The notes under the pieces were generated by a model, which was not told the DNA's origin, did not search any database, and was given only the letters and a program-made list of their open reading frames with translations. The position numbers and the translations under genes are program-made. A stretch of DNA of 64,000 bases from contig NZ_JAATVV010000003.1 in assembly GCF_013184775.1 (NCBI RefSeq), positions 186,001 to 250,000 of the forward strand. Reading direction: 5' to 3'. Source of the DNA: Martelella sp. HB161492. Lineage in GTDB: Bacteria > Pseudomonadota > Alphaproteobacteria > Rhizobiales > Rhizobiaceae. Positions 42,295 to 51,603 of the stretch are shown here, in pieces; the stretch's first letter is position 1; each line of letters opens with the position of its first letter.

Positions 42295-43608
42295 TCAGTC
42301 GTCGCCCTCATCGCGGCGGCGCAGCTGTTCTTCGACATAGCGGGCTTCCGCGGCTGTCGTCGCCGGCGGCAGATGCGCGTTGGGGGAGGGCGGAGCCGGT
42401 TGGTTGCGGCGCGCGCGCTGTTCTTTCAAACCCTGGCCGCAGATCACCATCATCGCCCCCATGCCAAGCAGGACGACGACCAGATAGATCAGCCAGCCGA
42501 CGATCCAGAACAGGCCGGTGAGCGACAGCACGACGAAGCCGATCGCCGAGGCGATGAGCTTGGCGAACAGTGTCGGCTCAAACGGCCTGATGGCACGGGC
42601 AAGCGACCAGGACAGCGCATAGACAGCCATGATGACGGCAAGGTTCCAGCCGACGATCAGGATCAGAGCAAAGATCGGGATGAGCGGGATGCCGATCAGC
42701 GTCATGGCGGCCAGCGGGATGGTGCCGATCAGCGTGGCGGCACCGAGATAGCCAAGGCCAAAGGAGGCCAAGGGGCGGGCGATCAGCCGTTCACGAATGG
42801 CGTCAGCCCGCTTCGGCAGGCGGTAGAGAATGGCGGCCAGTACGGCCAGCTTGACGACAAGCCAGAAGAGATAATCGCCAGTGTCCGACCAGTCGAACCA
42901 GCGCAGCCATTTGACATGGGTTGCGACTTCCTTGGTGACGGTGACGCCGCTTTCGATGCCGATCGCCTTCTCGCCGATCTTCAGGCGCGACAATGCGCCG
43001 AGAGCAGAGGCCAGAACCTGCTTGTGGACGACACGATCTGGTGAGATCACGCTTGCGGGAATGTCAACATCCTTGGGCGAGACATAAATCAGCGAACCAT
43101 CGATCTTGGCATTCGGCCCGAAATGGATGTCCTCGGCGAGGATCATCACATCGCCGGTCACTTCAGCATTGATGGTGGCATATTGTGAGGTGAGAAACAG
43201 GCTGCCATGCACAGGTCCGTCAATCGTCACCTCGCGGGCGGCGATGCGGACATTGCCACCGGTCGAGGCCTGACTGCCGAGCGTGACTGAATAGGCGCTT
43301 GCCGTGACATCGCCGCCGACGCTGTCGTCAATGCGGACCCAGAAGCCGGCGGTATAGACATCGCCGCCAATGGGGGCGTCGATGCTGACCTGGCCGGCTG
43401 CCAGATGCGCATCACGGGCGACCGGTGCGGTGATCGTCGCTGTTGCGCCGGCAACAAAGGCACTGCGCGGGCTCGCCTCGCTCAATGTTGGCGTCTGGCC
43501 GCTGTCATAGGTATCGCCGCCGAATACCAGAGGCTCCGTTGCGGATGCCAAGCCCGGGCTGACCACAAGCAACCCAATCAGCATCAGGCCATTGAGAAAT
43601 GATCTCAT
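42295..43608 (-). CDS. Secreted/membrane protein with polymer-forming (bactofilin-like) repeats and C-terminal membrane domain
   Basis: The 437-residue protein has a signal peptide (1-23, ending SATEP) and a segment (about 50-190) of short repeating beta motifs of the type x-G-x-V-x-x-D (APVARDAHLAAGQVSIDAPI, GGDVTASAYSVTL, HGSLFLTSQYATINAEVTG), as in polymer-forming bactofilin-like proteins. Four or five membrane helices (about 235-405) and a charged, Arg-rich tail follow. The ATG at 43608 is selected by GGAGAC and by the signal peptide. It has no recognised enzymatic motif; a scaffold or surface function is possible. Confidence 0.65.
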   Translation of the reverse strand: MRSFLNGLMLIGLLVVSPGLASATEPLVFGGDTYDSGQTPTLSEASPRSAFVAGATATITAPVARDAHLAAGQVSIDAPIGGDVYTAGFWVRIDDSVGGDVTASAYSVTLGSQASTGGNVRIAAREVTIDGPVHGSLFLTSQYATINAEVTGDVMILAEDIHFGPNAKIDGSLIYVSPKDVDIPASVISPDRVVHKQVLASALGALSRLKIGEKAIGIESGVTVTKEVATHVKWLRWFDWSDTGDYLFWLVVKLAVLAAILYRLPKRADAIRERLIARPLASFGLGYLGAATLIGTIPLAAMTLIGIPLIPIFALILIVGWNLAVIMAVYALSWSLARAIRPFEPTLFAKLIASAIGFVVLSLTGLFWIVGWLIYLVVVLLGMGAMMVICGQGLKEQRARRNQPAPPSPNAHLPPATTAAEARYVEEQLRRRDEGDD

Positions 43609-43773
43609 AAAATAGTCTCCTGAAGAGCCGGCACCCGCCTGTAGGGCGGACCTCCCTTGTCCGTACGGAAATACAATTATAACGCGACCATTTCGGCTGA
43701 AACCCGGCGTGCCGTCAAGCACGAATCGGCCAGACAGCTGCGCTTCCACCGATCTTGTGCGATAATAGTCGCT

Positions 43774-44670
43774 TCACGCGTCAGCCTTGCGACAAGTCAT
43801 CACGACGTCGGCGAGTGCGCGCATATCGTGTTCCCGGCGGTCGCTTGCCCGCCAGAAAAGCCCGATCTCGCGCGCCGGAGCCGGATCGGCAAAGGACAGA
43901 ATGGTAAGCGGCATGCGGGCCGTCTCGGTTGCGATCGCCAGCGCGGGAATGAGGGTCATGCCCATGTCATTGGCAACCATCTGCAGCAGTGTCGTCAGCG
44001 AGGTGGCGCCGACATTGACACTGTTGCGTTGCGGTGCAAACCGGCAGACGGCCAGCGCCTGATCGCGCAGGCAGTGGCCTTCCTCAAGCAGCAGCAATCG
44101 CTCGGTGTCGACATGGGCTTCGCTCAGCGGTGATCTCAGCAATGTGTGGTTGTCGCGTGCGACGGCCAGATGGAAGGGATCGGTGAAAAGCAGGCGCGAG
44201 CGGATCGTCTCACGGGTGACGGGAGAGGCGGCAATCACCGCATCCAGTGCACCGTTTTCCAGTTCATCGAGCAGGCGGTCCGTGACCGCCTCTTTCAGCG
44301 CGATTTCCGCATCGGGATAGCTTTCTTTCAGCGCCGGTACCAGGGCAGGGATCAGATAGGGGGCAATGGTGGGAATGAGGCCGATACGAAACGGACCGGA
44401 AAGCGGCCCTTTTTCAGGCCGGGCTGCCTGTTCCAGCGCCTCCATGGCGCGCAGCACCTTGCCGGCATGATCGAGAACCCGCTCGCCGGCGGCCGTCAGC
44501 AAGACGGTCCGGCGGCTGCGTTCGACAACACGAATGCCAAGCTCCGCCTCCATTTCCATGATCTGGGCGGACAGGGCTGGCTGGCTGACATGCACGGCCT
44601 CGGCCGCCCGGCCGAAATGGCGTTCGCGGGCCAGTGCCTCGAAATAGCGGAGTTGGCGGATCGTTACCAT
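43774..44670 (-). CDS. oxyR: LysR family peroxide sensor OxyR
   Basis: The 298-residue regulator starts with a LysR helix-turn-helix (RQLRYFEALARERHFGRAAEAVHVSQPALSAQI is the N-terminal third). The redox pair is in EEGHCLRDQALAVC (about residues 195-208), matching the Cys199/Cys208 arrangement of OxyR. Peroxide forms the disulfide and switches on antioxidant genes. No catalase or peroxiredoxin gene is adjacent, so its targets lie elsewhere. Confidence 0.93.
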   Translation of the reverse strand: MVTIRQLRYFEALARERHFGRAAEAVHVSQPALSAQIMEMEAELGIRVVERSRRTVLLTAAGERVLDHAGKVLRAMEALEQAARPEKGPLSGPFRIGLIPTIAPYLIPALVPALKESYPDAEIALKEAVTDRLLDELENGALDAVIAASPVTRETIRSRLLFTDPFHLAVARDNHTLLRSPLSEAHVDTERLLLLEEGHCLRDQALAVCRFAPQRNSVNVGATSLTTLLQMVANDMGMTLIPALAIATETARMPLTILSFADPAPAREIGLFWRASDRREHDMRALADVVMTCRKADA

Positions 44671-44671
44671 G

Positions 44672-44686
44672 ATAGGGCAATCTTAT
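44672..44686. promoter_or_regulatory. Candidate OxyR/LysR box before oxyR
   Basis: ATAGGGCAATCTTAT fits T-N11-A and is close to the ATAG-N7-CTAT form of OxyR sites (one arm base different). It lies 2 bp upstream of the oxyR start codon, so it could serve autoregulation or be chance. Confidence 0.3.
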
Positions 44687-44764
44687 CGGAAAACGGAAGC
44701 CAGACAAGGAAAAATTATGGCCTTGTCGTGCCGGTGCGATCGTCCAGCTTCGCAAAGATCGCGG

Positions 44765-45736
44765 TCACAGGGGCTGTTCCGCTCCCGCCGGATCGTTACC
44801 CTTTGCTGTGGCGCGGGCGAAATGAGCTGGTGCCTGGCCACTATAGCGCGAAAAGGCCAGGCTGAAGGCGCTTGATGAACCATAGCCAACCCGTTCGGCG
44901 ATCGCTGCTACGGAAAGCGTCCCCTGCTGCAGCATGTTTTTGGCCAGAATCATCCGCCAGCGATAGAGATATTCCATGGGGGGCGTGCCGATCGTATTGT
45001 GAAAACGGGAGAAGAATGTCGATCGGGACAGCGCCGCAATCTGTGCCAGCGCTTCGACGCTCCAATTGCGCTCGGGCGCCTGATGCAGCGCGCGCAAAGC
45101 CTGGGCAAGGCGCGGATCGCCAAGGCCCCGCAGCAGGCACGGGGCGGCATCGGAGGCTGCTGTCGACCGCAGGGCTTCGATGAAAAGCACTTCCAGCAGC
45201 CGCTCGAGCACGATATCGCGCGCCGGTCGCCGGGCCAGTGTTTCGTCCCTGAGCAGCCGTGCAAGTGCTTCCAGCCGCCCATCCCGCCTGACCACCACGA
45301 CCTTGGGTAGCAGCGCGACGAGCAGATCGGCATCGGGGGAGCCGAAGACGCAGTGACCGACGAGATACTGGCTGTCGGGCGGCCCATCGATGCGGCCGAG
45401 CCGCAACGCGCCGTTGTCGAGAAAGACCGGCTTGCTGCTGGCATCGTCATCCGCTGTCTCGTCCACGCTCTGCGTGGTGAAGCCGAATGAGGACGGAACG
45501 AGGACGAAGTCTCCGGCCTCCAGCAGCAGGGGGGGCTCGCCGTCGACGGTCAGGCTGATCCGCCCGTCCAGCATCATGCAATAGAAGACATGTCCAATCT
45601 CCTCACGGCGAACACGCCAGGCACCAGCAGCGGTCACCCATTTCGAATAGGGCGCCCGTGGTTTGAGAAAGGTGACGATTTCGGCCAGCGGATCGGTCAA
45701 TTCTGGACGCTCGATAATGAAACTGCGACGTCGCAT
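44765..45736 (-). CDS. AraC family regulator with cupin-type sensor domain
   Basis: The 323-residue protein has an N-terminal cupin_6-type sensor (about 20-200; GHVFYCMMLDGRISLTVDG and LEAGDFVLVPSS) and a C-terminal pair of AraC helix-turn-helix motifs (LAQIAALSRSTFFSRFHN and IAERVGYGSSSAFSLAFSR). It is divergent from a short-chain dehydrogenase gene, its likely target (inference). The inducer is unknown. Confidence 0.92.
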   Translation of the reverse strand: MRRRSFIIERPELTDPLAEIVTFLKPRAPYSKWVTAAGAWRVRREEIGHVFYCMMLDGRISLTVDGEPPLLLEAGDFVLVPSSFGFTTQSVDETADDDASSKPVFLDNGALRLGRIDGPPDSQYLVGHCVFGSPDADLLVALLPKVVVVRRDGRLEALARLLRDETLARRPARDIVLERLLEVLFIEALRSTAASDAAPCLLRGLGDPRLAQALRALHQAPERNWSVEALAQIAALSRSTFFSRFHNTIGTPPMEYLYRWRMILAKNMLQQGTLSVAAIAERVGYGSSSAFSLAFSRYSGQAPAHFARATAKGNDPAGAEQPL

Positions 45737-45892
45737 TATATGAAATCCAGTACCCGGCGTCTATATTTGGTCTGGTCAGTCGGTCGTCGCGGTTATCGCC
45801 GGCGGACTGGCCTGTCATCCATTTCGTATATGCCGGTTTTCATCCGGTGGCGGGCTGTGGCCTGCCGCCCGCGGCCGGCTATGGAGTTCTTC

Positions 45893-46669
45893 ATGAAAAC
45901 TGTTCTCGTTACCGGTTGTTCGTCGGGCTTTGGCCTTGAGATTGCACGGTTCTTCCTGGAGCGGGGCTGGAAGGTCCTCGCCACGATGCGCAGGCCGGAT
46001 ACCGATCTGCTGCCAGTCTCCGACAATCTGCAAATTCTGCCGCTCGATGTGACCGACCCGGCAAGCATTGCATCGGCCGTTGCTGCAGCCGGTGATATTG
46101 ATGTTCTGGTCAACAATGCGGGTGTCGGCTGGCTAAACGCGCTTGAAGGGACTGCGGTTGAAACCATCCGGACCGTCTTTGAAACCAATACGTTTGGCAC
46201 CATGGCGCTGACACGGGCCTTCCTGCCGATGTTTCGTGCAAGAGGTGCTGGCATGATCGTCAATGTCACCTCGACAGTCACCCTGGCGCCGCTGCATCTG
46301 CTTTCGGTCTATACCGCCAGCAAGGCGGCGGTGAATGCCTTTTCCGAATGCCTGGCGCTGGAACTGGAACCCTTCGGCATCGGCGTTCGTCTCGTCCTGC
46401 CGGGACGTGCGCCGTCGACCAGCTTCGGCAAGAATGCAGCCGCGCTCGACGAGAAGGGCATGGTCATACATGACGCCTATGCGAAGATTGCCGAGGATGT
46501 GTTCCGTCAATGGGCGACGGCACCAGCCGACATGATCACCCGGCCCGAGGATGTGGCGGCTAAGGTGTTTCTGGCGGCGACCGATCCTCAAGTACCGATG
46601 CGCATTCCCGCCGGTGCTGATGCCGCGGAGGGTTTCGCCGAACTGGCAGGCAGAGCGCCGCTGGCCTGA
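45893..46669 (+). CDS. Short-chain dehydrogenase/reductase
   Basis: The 258-residue oxidoreductase has the NAD(P) motif TGCSSGFG (residues 7-14), NNAG and the catalytic SxnYxxxK set in TSTVTLA...YTASK. The late region LPGRAPSTSFGKN deviates from the usual PG-x-x-x-T. The start at 45893 has TGGAG 6 bases upstream; 45881 (MEFFMKT) is less likely. It may reduce or oxidise a small carbonyl compound, but the substrate is not predictable. It is divergent from an AraC regulator. Confidence 0.88.
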   Translation: MKTVLVTGCSSGFGLEIARFFLERGWKVLATMRRPDTDLLPVSDNLQILPLDVTDPASIASAVAAAGDIDVLVNNAGVGWLNALEGTAVETIRTVFETNTFGTMALTRAFLPMFRARGAGMIVNVTSTVTLAPLHLLSVYTASKAAVNAFSECLALELEPFGIGVRLVLPGRAPSTSFGKNAAALDEKGMVIHDAYAKIAEDVFRQWATAPADMITRPEDVAAKVFLAATDPQVPMRIPAGADAAEGFAELAGRAPLA

Positions 46670-46676
46670 TCCCGCC

Positions 46677-46714
46677 AAAAAGCCGCCGCGCATCGCTTGA
46701 CGTTGTGCGGCGGC
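46677..46714 (-). terminator. Intrinsic terminator of the LysR gene
   Basis: On the minus strand a stem of about 11 bp (46714-46704 with 46692-46682, one G-T pair, 11-base loop) is followed directly by TTTTT (46681-46677). It lies 20 bp after the LysR stop and also separates it from the convergent dehydrogenase gene. Confidence 0.8.
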
Positions 46715-46733
46715 CGAGGGCTGAATTCAACGC

Positions 46734-47690
46734 TTACCAGCTGGCGAGAATATGACCGGGACGCAGCCGTGGCTGACGCGGCGACTGCTGGATGGCGGTG
46801 CCGTTCTCATATTTCTCTTCCAGCTCGACCGGGCTGATATTGTCGAGCGAGGCGATGATGTGGTTCGAAAGTGCCGTCGTCAGTGAAGCCGGTGCGCCCG
46901 GGCGGCGCATCAGGCCGATCTGGACCGGCGGCAGCGGCGGAAAGCCGTCCGCCTGGGTCAGCACCCGCATGCCGGTGCGCAAGGCTGATTCCGGCAGGAT
47001 GGAGATTGCCATGCCGGCGAGCACCGCCGAGGCAACCACGGTTGCCGACCAGCTGGTGAACAGGATGCGGTAATCGCGCCCGACGCCCTGCAGGGCTCCG
47101 ACGGCGAGCTGGCGCCAACGGCAATCATGGCGGCCAACCGCCAGCGGGACCGGCCGGTCACCCGGCAGGGCGTGGTTGGCTGAGGCAACCCAGCACAAGG
47201 GCTCGGTGCGCACAACTTCCGAATCCCGGGTGCGCGGATTATGGGTCACGAGCGCCATATCCAGCTCGCCACGCTTCAGCCGCTCGGCGAGATCGTTCGA
47301 ATCTTCGCAGACAATATAGAGTTCGACATTGGGATGAGTCTTGGCAAAGCGGCTGATAATGTCCGGCATATAGCGATCGGCATAATCATCCGGCGTGCCG
47401 ATCCGCAGCGAACCTTCCAGCCGGTTATCATCGAAAGCTGACATCGCCTCATTGTTCAGCCGGATGATCCGGCGGGCGAAGTTCAGGAGCTTCTCGCCTT
47501 CCTCCGTCAGCCGCACACCGCGGCCATCCTTGGTAAAGAGCTGTTTTCCAACGCGTTCTTCAAGGCGGCGCATCTGCATGGAAACGGCCGACTGGGTTTT
47601 GAAGACCTGTTCGGCGGCACGCGTGAAGGAGCCATTGTCGACAATGGCGACGAAGGTCTGCAACTGATCGATATCGAGCGGGGCAGGCAT
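46734..47690 (-). CDS. LysR family transcriptional regulator (LrhA-like)
   Basis: The 318-residue LysR protein has an N-terminal helix-turn-helix (FVAIVDNGSFTRAAEQVFKTQSAVSMQMRRLE region) and a substrate-binding-type sensor from about 90 on. GKQLFTKDGRGVRLTEEG is typical of the LrhA branch. The ATG at 47690 fits LysR length; the upstream frame has no ribosome site. It is divergent from the DUF1127 gene, a pairing frequent in Rhizobiaceae, which may be its target. Confidence 0.9.
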   Translation of the reverse strand: MPAPLDIDQLQTFVAIVDNGSFTRAAEQVFKTQSAVSMQMRRLEERVGKQLFTKDGRGVRLTEEGEKLLNFARRIIRLNNEAMSAFDDNRLEGSLRIGTPDDYADRYMPDIISRFAKTHPNVELYIVCEDSNDLAERLKRGELDMALVTHNPRTRDSEVVRTEPLCWVASANHALPGDRPVPLAVGRHDCRWRQLAVGALQGVGRDYRILFTSWSATVVASAVLAGMAISILPESALRTGMRVLTQADGFPPLPPVQIGLMRRPGAPASLTTALSNHIIASLDNISPVELEEKYENGTAIQQSPRQPRLRPGHILASW

Positions 47691-48025
47691 CTCAGGCTCC
47701 CATAAGCGTTGTTGATGTTTGATATTAAAAACATTCGTTGGACTGATCAATAAGAAATTGAGAAAGTGCAACCAACGCCGAACCAGACGCGACCCGTGAA
47801 AAGCGGAGCGAACGGAACGGCCTGAAGGGGTGGCACAATTCATCGCGAGCGGCAGCCAGGTTCTGGCATCACGACGCACCCATCCCCGGAGCGCGAGGCA
47901 TCAAAGCTGATGTCCGCTGTCGCTCTGAGACCTGAGAAATCGCGTATCGCCTGCGCAATTCCTGAAAGACGATACGTGGACCGGCCGCGAGCCGGCAGCA
48001 TGCCTGACGATGAAAGGAAACGACA
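47691..48025. promoter_or_regulatory. Divergent intergenic region, LysR/DUF1127
   Basis: This 335-bp gap holds an AT-rich stretch (47700-47765) beside the LysR start, where its promoter probably lies. The DUF1127 leader (47940-48025) contains a small CCGGCCGC/GCGAGCCGG fold. No clear operator or RNA gene was seen. Confidence 0.4.
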
Positions 48026-48301
48026 ATGAGCATGATCGATCGGGCGGTTGGCACAAAGGCGATCGCCCAGAGACCCTACACGATCTTTGACGCCGCACGT
48101 TCGGCCTTCGCAACCACGGTACGGTTTTTCCGCAACCGTTTCGCCGTGAAGCGCATGGTCGACATGGATGATGCCCTGCTGAACGATATCGGCCTGACAC
48201 GCGCCGATGTGGAGCGCGCCTATCTCGCTCCGGTCATGGCAGATCCGATGCTCGACCTGAAACGCGCTGCCCACAAGCGCATTGGCGAACTGCATCTGTG
48301 A
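48026..48301 (+). CDS. DUF1127 family small protein
   Basis: The 91-residue basic protein has the DUF1127 (YjiS-like) motif near residues 40-65: FRNRFAVKRMVDMDDALLNDIGLTRADVE. Such arginine-rich proteins in rhizobia and agrobacteria influence RNA turnover and stress or phosphate responses. This copy is longer than the roughly 47-residue stand-alone type and has an added N-terminal part. AAAGGAAA lies 8 bases upstream of the ATG. Confidence 0.88.
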   Translation: MSMIDRAVGTKAIAQRPYTIFDAARSAFATTVRFFRNRFAVKRMVDMDDALLNDIGLTRADVERAYLAPVMADPMLDLKRAAHKRIGELHL

Positions 48302-48582
48302 ACACGGATCCGGCGCCGCACAAAGCGGCGCCTGCTCAGGGCCATGAAATGGCCTCGTTGAGCGCGTTTTTGAGATTTGACGAACTTTGAAGGTCATCGC
48401 GGGTTCGATCGCGAAAACCTTGCCCGTGACGGCTTTGAAGCGTCATTTTCCCCGCAGGGTAACAGCCTTGCCCTGCTTTTTTGCCCGGAAACGTCAGCCC
48501 GTTTCCGGGCATTTTTGTTGCTGTTTCAGGGCCTGGCATTGGTGAAAGCGGCACTTTATGAGCCAGCGCCGCTTTTGGCCGT
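48302..48582 (+). ncRNA. Intergenic region with three terminator-like hairpins; possible small RNA or long 3' UTR
   Basis: Three stems occur on the plus strand: GGCGCCGC/GCGGCGCC (48312-48332), GCAGGG/CCCTGC followed by six T (48454-48482), and a perfect 12-bp stem TGCCCGGAAACG/CGTTTCCGGGCA (48482-48511) followed by TTTTTG. Two T-tailed terminators more than 150 bp beyond the DUF1127 gene, with no credible ORF between, would fit a separate short transcript ending at about 48516. No promoter was identified, so a terminated DUF1127 3' UTR is equally possible. Confidence 0.35.
48482..48516 (+). terminator. Strong rho-independent terminator
   Basis: A perfect 12-bp stem with a 6-base loop (48482-48511) is followed by a five-T run, on the plus strand facing the convergent gshA gene. 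T-tailing occurs only on the plus strand. Confidence 0.8.
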
Positions 48583-49956
48583 TCAATACTGGAATTCGGC
48601 GAACAAGGGTTCGACGGACTGGTTCCAGCGCCCGTTGTAAAGGGAAAGCAGGTCCTCGGCAAAGGTGGTCTTCTTGGCGATGATCTCGTCAAGCGGCGTC
48701 AGGAACACGCTTTCATCCGTGCCATCGCTGTTGCGATTGTTGCGTGACTTGAGCCCTGCACGCGAGATCTCAATGACCTCGCGGGCAATGTCATAGAGAC
48801 GTGTGCCGGCCATGTCGGCACTGAGCGCCAGACGCGGAACATCGTCGCGCAGCCTGTGCATGTCGGCGGGCTTCCAGTTCCTGGTCAGATCTTCTGCGGC
48901 GGCAAGGGCGGTCTCGTCGTAAAGCAGGCCGACCCAGAAGGAGGGCAGCGCGCAGATGCGCCGCCAGGTGCCGCCATCGGCGCCGCGCATTTCGAGAAAG
49001 CGCTTCAGCCGCACATCGGGGAACAGGGTGGAAAGATGGTTGGTCCAGTCGCCCATGGTCGGCTCATAATCGGCGATCTCACCCTTCAGTGCACCCGCCA
49101 TGAACTGGCGGAAGGTGACGTGGGTGCAATCATGATATTTGCCGTCGCGCACGACGAAATACATCGGCACGTCGAGGGCCCACTCAACATAGCGTTCAAA
49201 GCCGAAATCGGGTTCCAGCACGAAATCCAGAAAGCCGGCGCGCTGGTTGTCGGTGTCACGCCAGATGTCGCCGCGCCAGGAAAGCAGCCCGTTCGGCTTG
49301 CCCTCGGTAAAGGGCGAAGAGGCGAACAGTGCGGTTGCCAGCGGCTGCAGCTTCATTGACAGCGCCATTTTGCGGCGCATGTCCTGTTCCGAGGAAAAGT
49401 CGAGGTTCACCTGGATAGTTGAGGTGCGATACATCATGTCGAGGCCCTGCGTGCCGACCTTCGGCATGTAGCGGGTCATGATGTCGTAGCGTGATTTCGG
49501 CATGCGCGGCGTTTCGGCGAGCGTCCATTTCGGGCTGCCGCCGATGCCGAGAAAGCCGATGCCCATCGGTTCGGCAATGCTGCGCAGCACCGCCAGATGC
49601 CGGTTTGATTCGCGGCAGGTCTCGTGCAGCGTCTTCAGCGGCGCGCCGGACAGTTCAAACTGCCCGCCGGGCTCAAGCGAGATCGCCCCCATGCCGGTGG
49701 GCTCGGCAAGGCCGATGATGTTGTCACCGTCCATGATCGGCTCCCAGCCGAGTTTCTCCTGCATGCCAAGCAGAAGGGCGCGGATCGAATGATCGCCGAA
49801 ATAGGGGACCGGGCTGTTGTCCTGCCTGAAAAAGGGAAATTTCTCATGCTCGGTGCCGATCGAAAATTCGCTTTCCGGTTTCGAGCCTGCCGCAAGATAG
49901 TCGGAAAGCGCGCTGACGGAAGTAATCGGTGTTTCGTCGGTCGTGTCGCGTGCCAT
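48583..49956 (-). CDS. gshA: Glutamate-cysteine ligase
   Basis: The 457-residue enzyme is of the plant/alphaproteobacterial type (GCS2 family). Conserved stretches include EFSIGTEHEKFPF near the start, MGAISLEPGGQFELSGAP and RYMPKVGTQGLDMMYRT. It makes gamma-glutamylcysteine, the first step of glutathione synthesis. The ATG at 49956 has AAGGGAAGC upstream and gives the standard length. It is followed toward the minus-strand end by the terminator region at 48.5 kb. Confidence 0.95.
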   Translation of the reverse strand: MARDTTDETPITSVSALSDYLAAGSKPESEFSIGTEHEKFPFFRQDNSPVPYFGDHSIRALLLGMQEKLGWEPIMDGDNIIGLAEPTGMGAISLEPGGQFELSGAPLKTLHETCRESNRHLAVLRSIAEPMGIGFLGIGGSPKWTLAETPRMPKSRYDIMTRYMPKVGTQGLDMMYRTSTIQVNLDFSSEQDMRRKMALSMKLQPLATALFASSPFTEGKPNGLLSWRGDIWRDTDNQRAGFLDFVLEPDFGFERYVEWALDVPMYFVVRDGKYHDCTHVTFRQFMAGALKGEIADYEPTMGDWTNHLSTLFPDVRLKRFLEMRGADGGTWRRICALPSFWVGLLYDETALAAAEDLTRNWKPADMHRLRDDVPRLALSADMAGTRLYDIAREVIEISRAGLKSRNNRNSDGTDESVFLTPLDEIIAKKTTFAEDLLSLYNGRWNQSVEPLFAEFQY

Positions 49957-50127
49957 GAAGCTTCCCTTGGGTGATGAGGCCTGTTCAGGATGGAATAGGG
50001 CTTTAGCGCTCATCGCGCCAAAGGAACAGGGGATCAAGTCAATTTGTTTGAACAGTCGTTCAGACTGGCTGTCATGTGGAGGTCCAAACCATCATGGGCA
50101 AGGTCCGGCACGACAAAATTCCTGTGG

Positions 50128-50865
50128 TCAGTGCCAGTCGCCGATCGTCGCCTGAATGACGGCCATGGCGGCAACGGCGGCGGTGTCGGCGCGCAGGATG
50201 CGCGGCCCAAGCGGAATGGCGGTGACAAAGGGTTTTGCCCGCAGCATATCGCGCTCTTCAGCCGAGAAACCGCCTTCCGGCCCCACCAGAAGTGCCAGTT
50301 TCTCGCCGGAAAGGCCTTGAAGGGCGGCAACGGGGTTCTGGCTTTCCTCGCCCTCATCGCAGAAGATCAGGCGGCGATCCGGCGCCCACTGGTCGATCAG
50401 GTCATAAAGCCGGATCGGTTCCAGAAGCTCGGGTATTGCCAGCACGCCGCATTGTTCGGCGGCTTCGGTGATATTGGCGGCAAGCCGGTCCATATTGTTG
50501 ATCCGGCCCTGGACATGCTGGGTCATGACGGGCCGAATAAGGCCGGCACCCATTTCGACGGATTTCTGGATCATATAGTCCATGCGGCCGACCTTCAGCG
50601 GCGCGAAGAGATAGTGCAGCGTCGCGGGAGCCGGCTGCGGACGGGTCTGTTCAACCGGCCGGAAGGCGATCTTCTTGCGGCTCGGATAGCAAAGCTTTGC
50701 CAGCCATTCGCCATCGCGGCCATTGAACAGCAGGATCTCCGTGCCTTCCTCCGCGCGCATCACATGGGCGAGGTAGTGAAACTGATCGGAAGTCGCCTCG
50801 ATCGCGACACCGGCGTCAAGCGGATCGGTCACGAAAAGGCGCTGAAGGCGATAATTGGCGCGCAT
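50128..50865 (-). CDS. rsmE: 16S rRNA (uracil1498-N3)-methyltransferase RsmE
   Basis: The 245-residue SPOUT methyltransferase starts [13 protein letters not shown] and contains the RsmE stretch [20 protein letters not shown]. The C-terminal knot region [17 protein letters not shown] and [19 protein letters not shown] binds AdoMet. It modifies U1498 in 16S rRNA. It lies about 170 bp upstream of gshA on the same strand, an arrangement often seen in rhizobia. Confidence 0.95.
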   Translation of the reverse strand: MRANYRLQRLFVTDPLDAGVAIEATSDQFHYLAHVMRAEEGTEILLFNGRDGEWLAKLCYPSRKKIAFRPVEQTRPQPAPATLHYLFAPLKVGRMDYMIQKSVEMGAGLIRPVMTQHVQGRINNMDRLAANITEAAEQCGVLAIPELLEPIRLYDLIDQWAPDRRLIFCDEGEESQNPVAALQGLSGEKLALLVGPEGGFSAEERDMLRAKPFVTAIPLGPRILRADTAAVAAMAVIQATIGDWH

Positions 50866-50951
50866 GGTTTCACTCTCCCGGTCGGCGGATCGATTTGGCG
50901 TCCGATAGAGATCCGGGCAATCCGGCGCTGCAAGCGCAGCGCGGCCGGTTT

Positions 50952-51422
50952 TCAGGACCGGGCGGTCATAGCGCCGGCAAAGCCGATCAGCAAGGCTTTC
51001 AGACCGGTTTCGTCAACCAGTTCGGCGGCCTCTTCAGCCGACGTCCAGCGACGGGTGCGCTCCTCGACTTCCGGAAACTTCGCCTTGGCCTTTCTCACCA
51101 GCAGCGGATAGACATCGACGACGCAGGGCACTTCGCTGCCATCACTCAGGCGCTTCAGATAGGAAAACGAGCCAAGCGGCGTGTCGGAAACCGTGCCCTT
51201 GATGCCGGCTTCCTCATAGGCTTCACGTTCGGCAACCTCATGCGGCGCCTTGTTGGCCATCGGCCAGCCCTTCGGCGTTACCCAGCGTCCCGTATCGCGG
51301 CTGGTGATCAGCAATATTTCACAATCCTGCTTTTTCTTGCCGGTGCGGCGATAACAAAGGGCGCCATATTGCTGACGTGCTTCCAGGTTGGCGACATGAA
51401 GTGTTTCAGCCGTGGATGGCAT
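50952..51422 (-). CDS. Nudix hydrolase
   Basis: The 156-residue protein contains a Nudix helix [20 protein letters not shown] (about residues 52-71) continuing AGI. The metal-binding REAYEE core is intact, but the first consensus glutamate (GX5E) is lysine. The sequence resembles the diphosphoinositol-polyphosphate-type group common in alphaproteobacteria. It hydrolyses a nucleoside diphosphate linked to another group; the substrate is not defined. Confidence 0.9.
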   Translation of the reverse strand: MPSTAETLHVANLEARQQYGALCYRRTGKKKQDCEILLITSRDTGRWVTPKGWPMANKAPHEVAEREAYEEAGIKGTVSDTPLGSFSYLKRLSDGSEVPCVVDVYPLLVRKAKAKFPEVEERTRRWTSAEEAAELVDETGLKALLIGFAGAMTARS

Positions 51423-51603
51423 TTGTGCCGAACTCCTTTTCCGTCTGTGCTTGGCGCTTGTCTCTGAGGGAGGGGCCCGAAGCTAGCACGGATGTGCAGG
51501 GCTGGAGGCGTCATCTCGATGAATTTTCTGTGACACGCGTCGATGCCCAGGGGGCTGAAGCCGCGATTGCCGGCTTCGGACAGACGGAGCAGCGAGGTAT
51601 CAA

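Noticed and set aside
48377-48640. Plus-strand ORF in the gap after the DUF1127 gene
   Set aside because: It needs a non-ATG start without a ribosome site, runs through two terminator hairpins and into the end of gshA, and its product has no recognisable features.
50049-50062. TGAACAGTCGTTCA palindrome upstream of gshA
   Set aside because: It looks SOS-like at first sight, but the alphaproteobacterial LexA box is GTTC-N7-GTTC; the spacing here is four bases and gshA is not a typical SOS gene.
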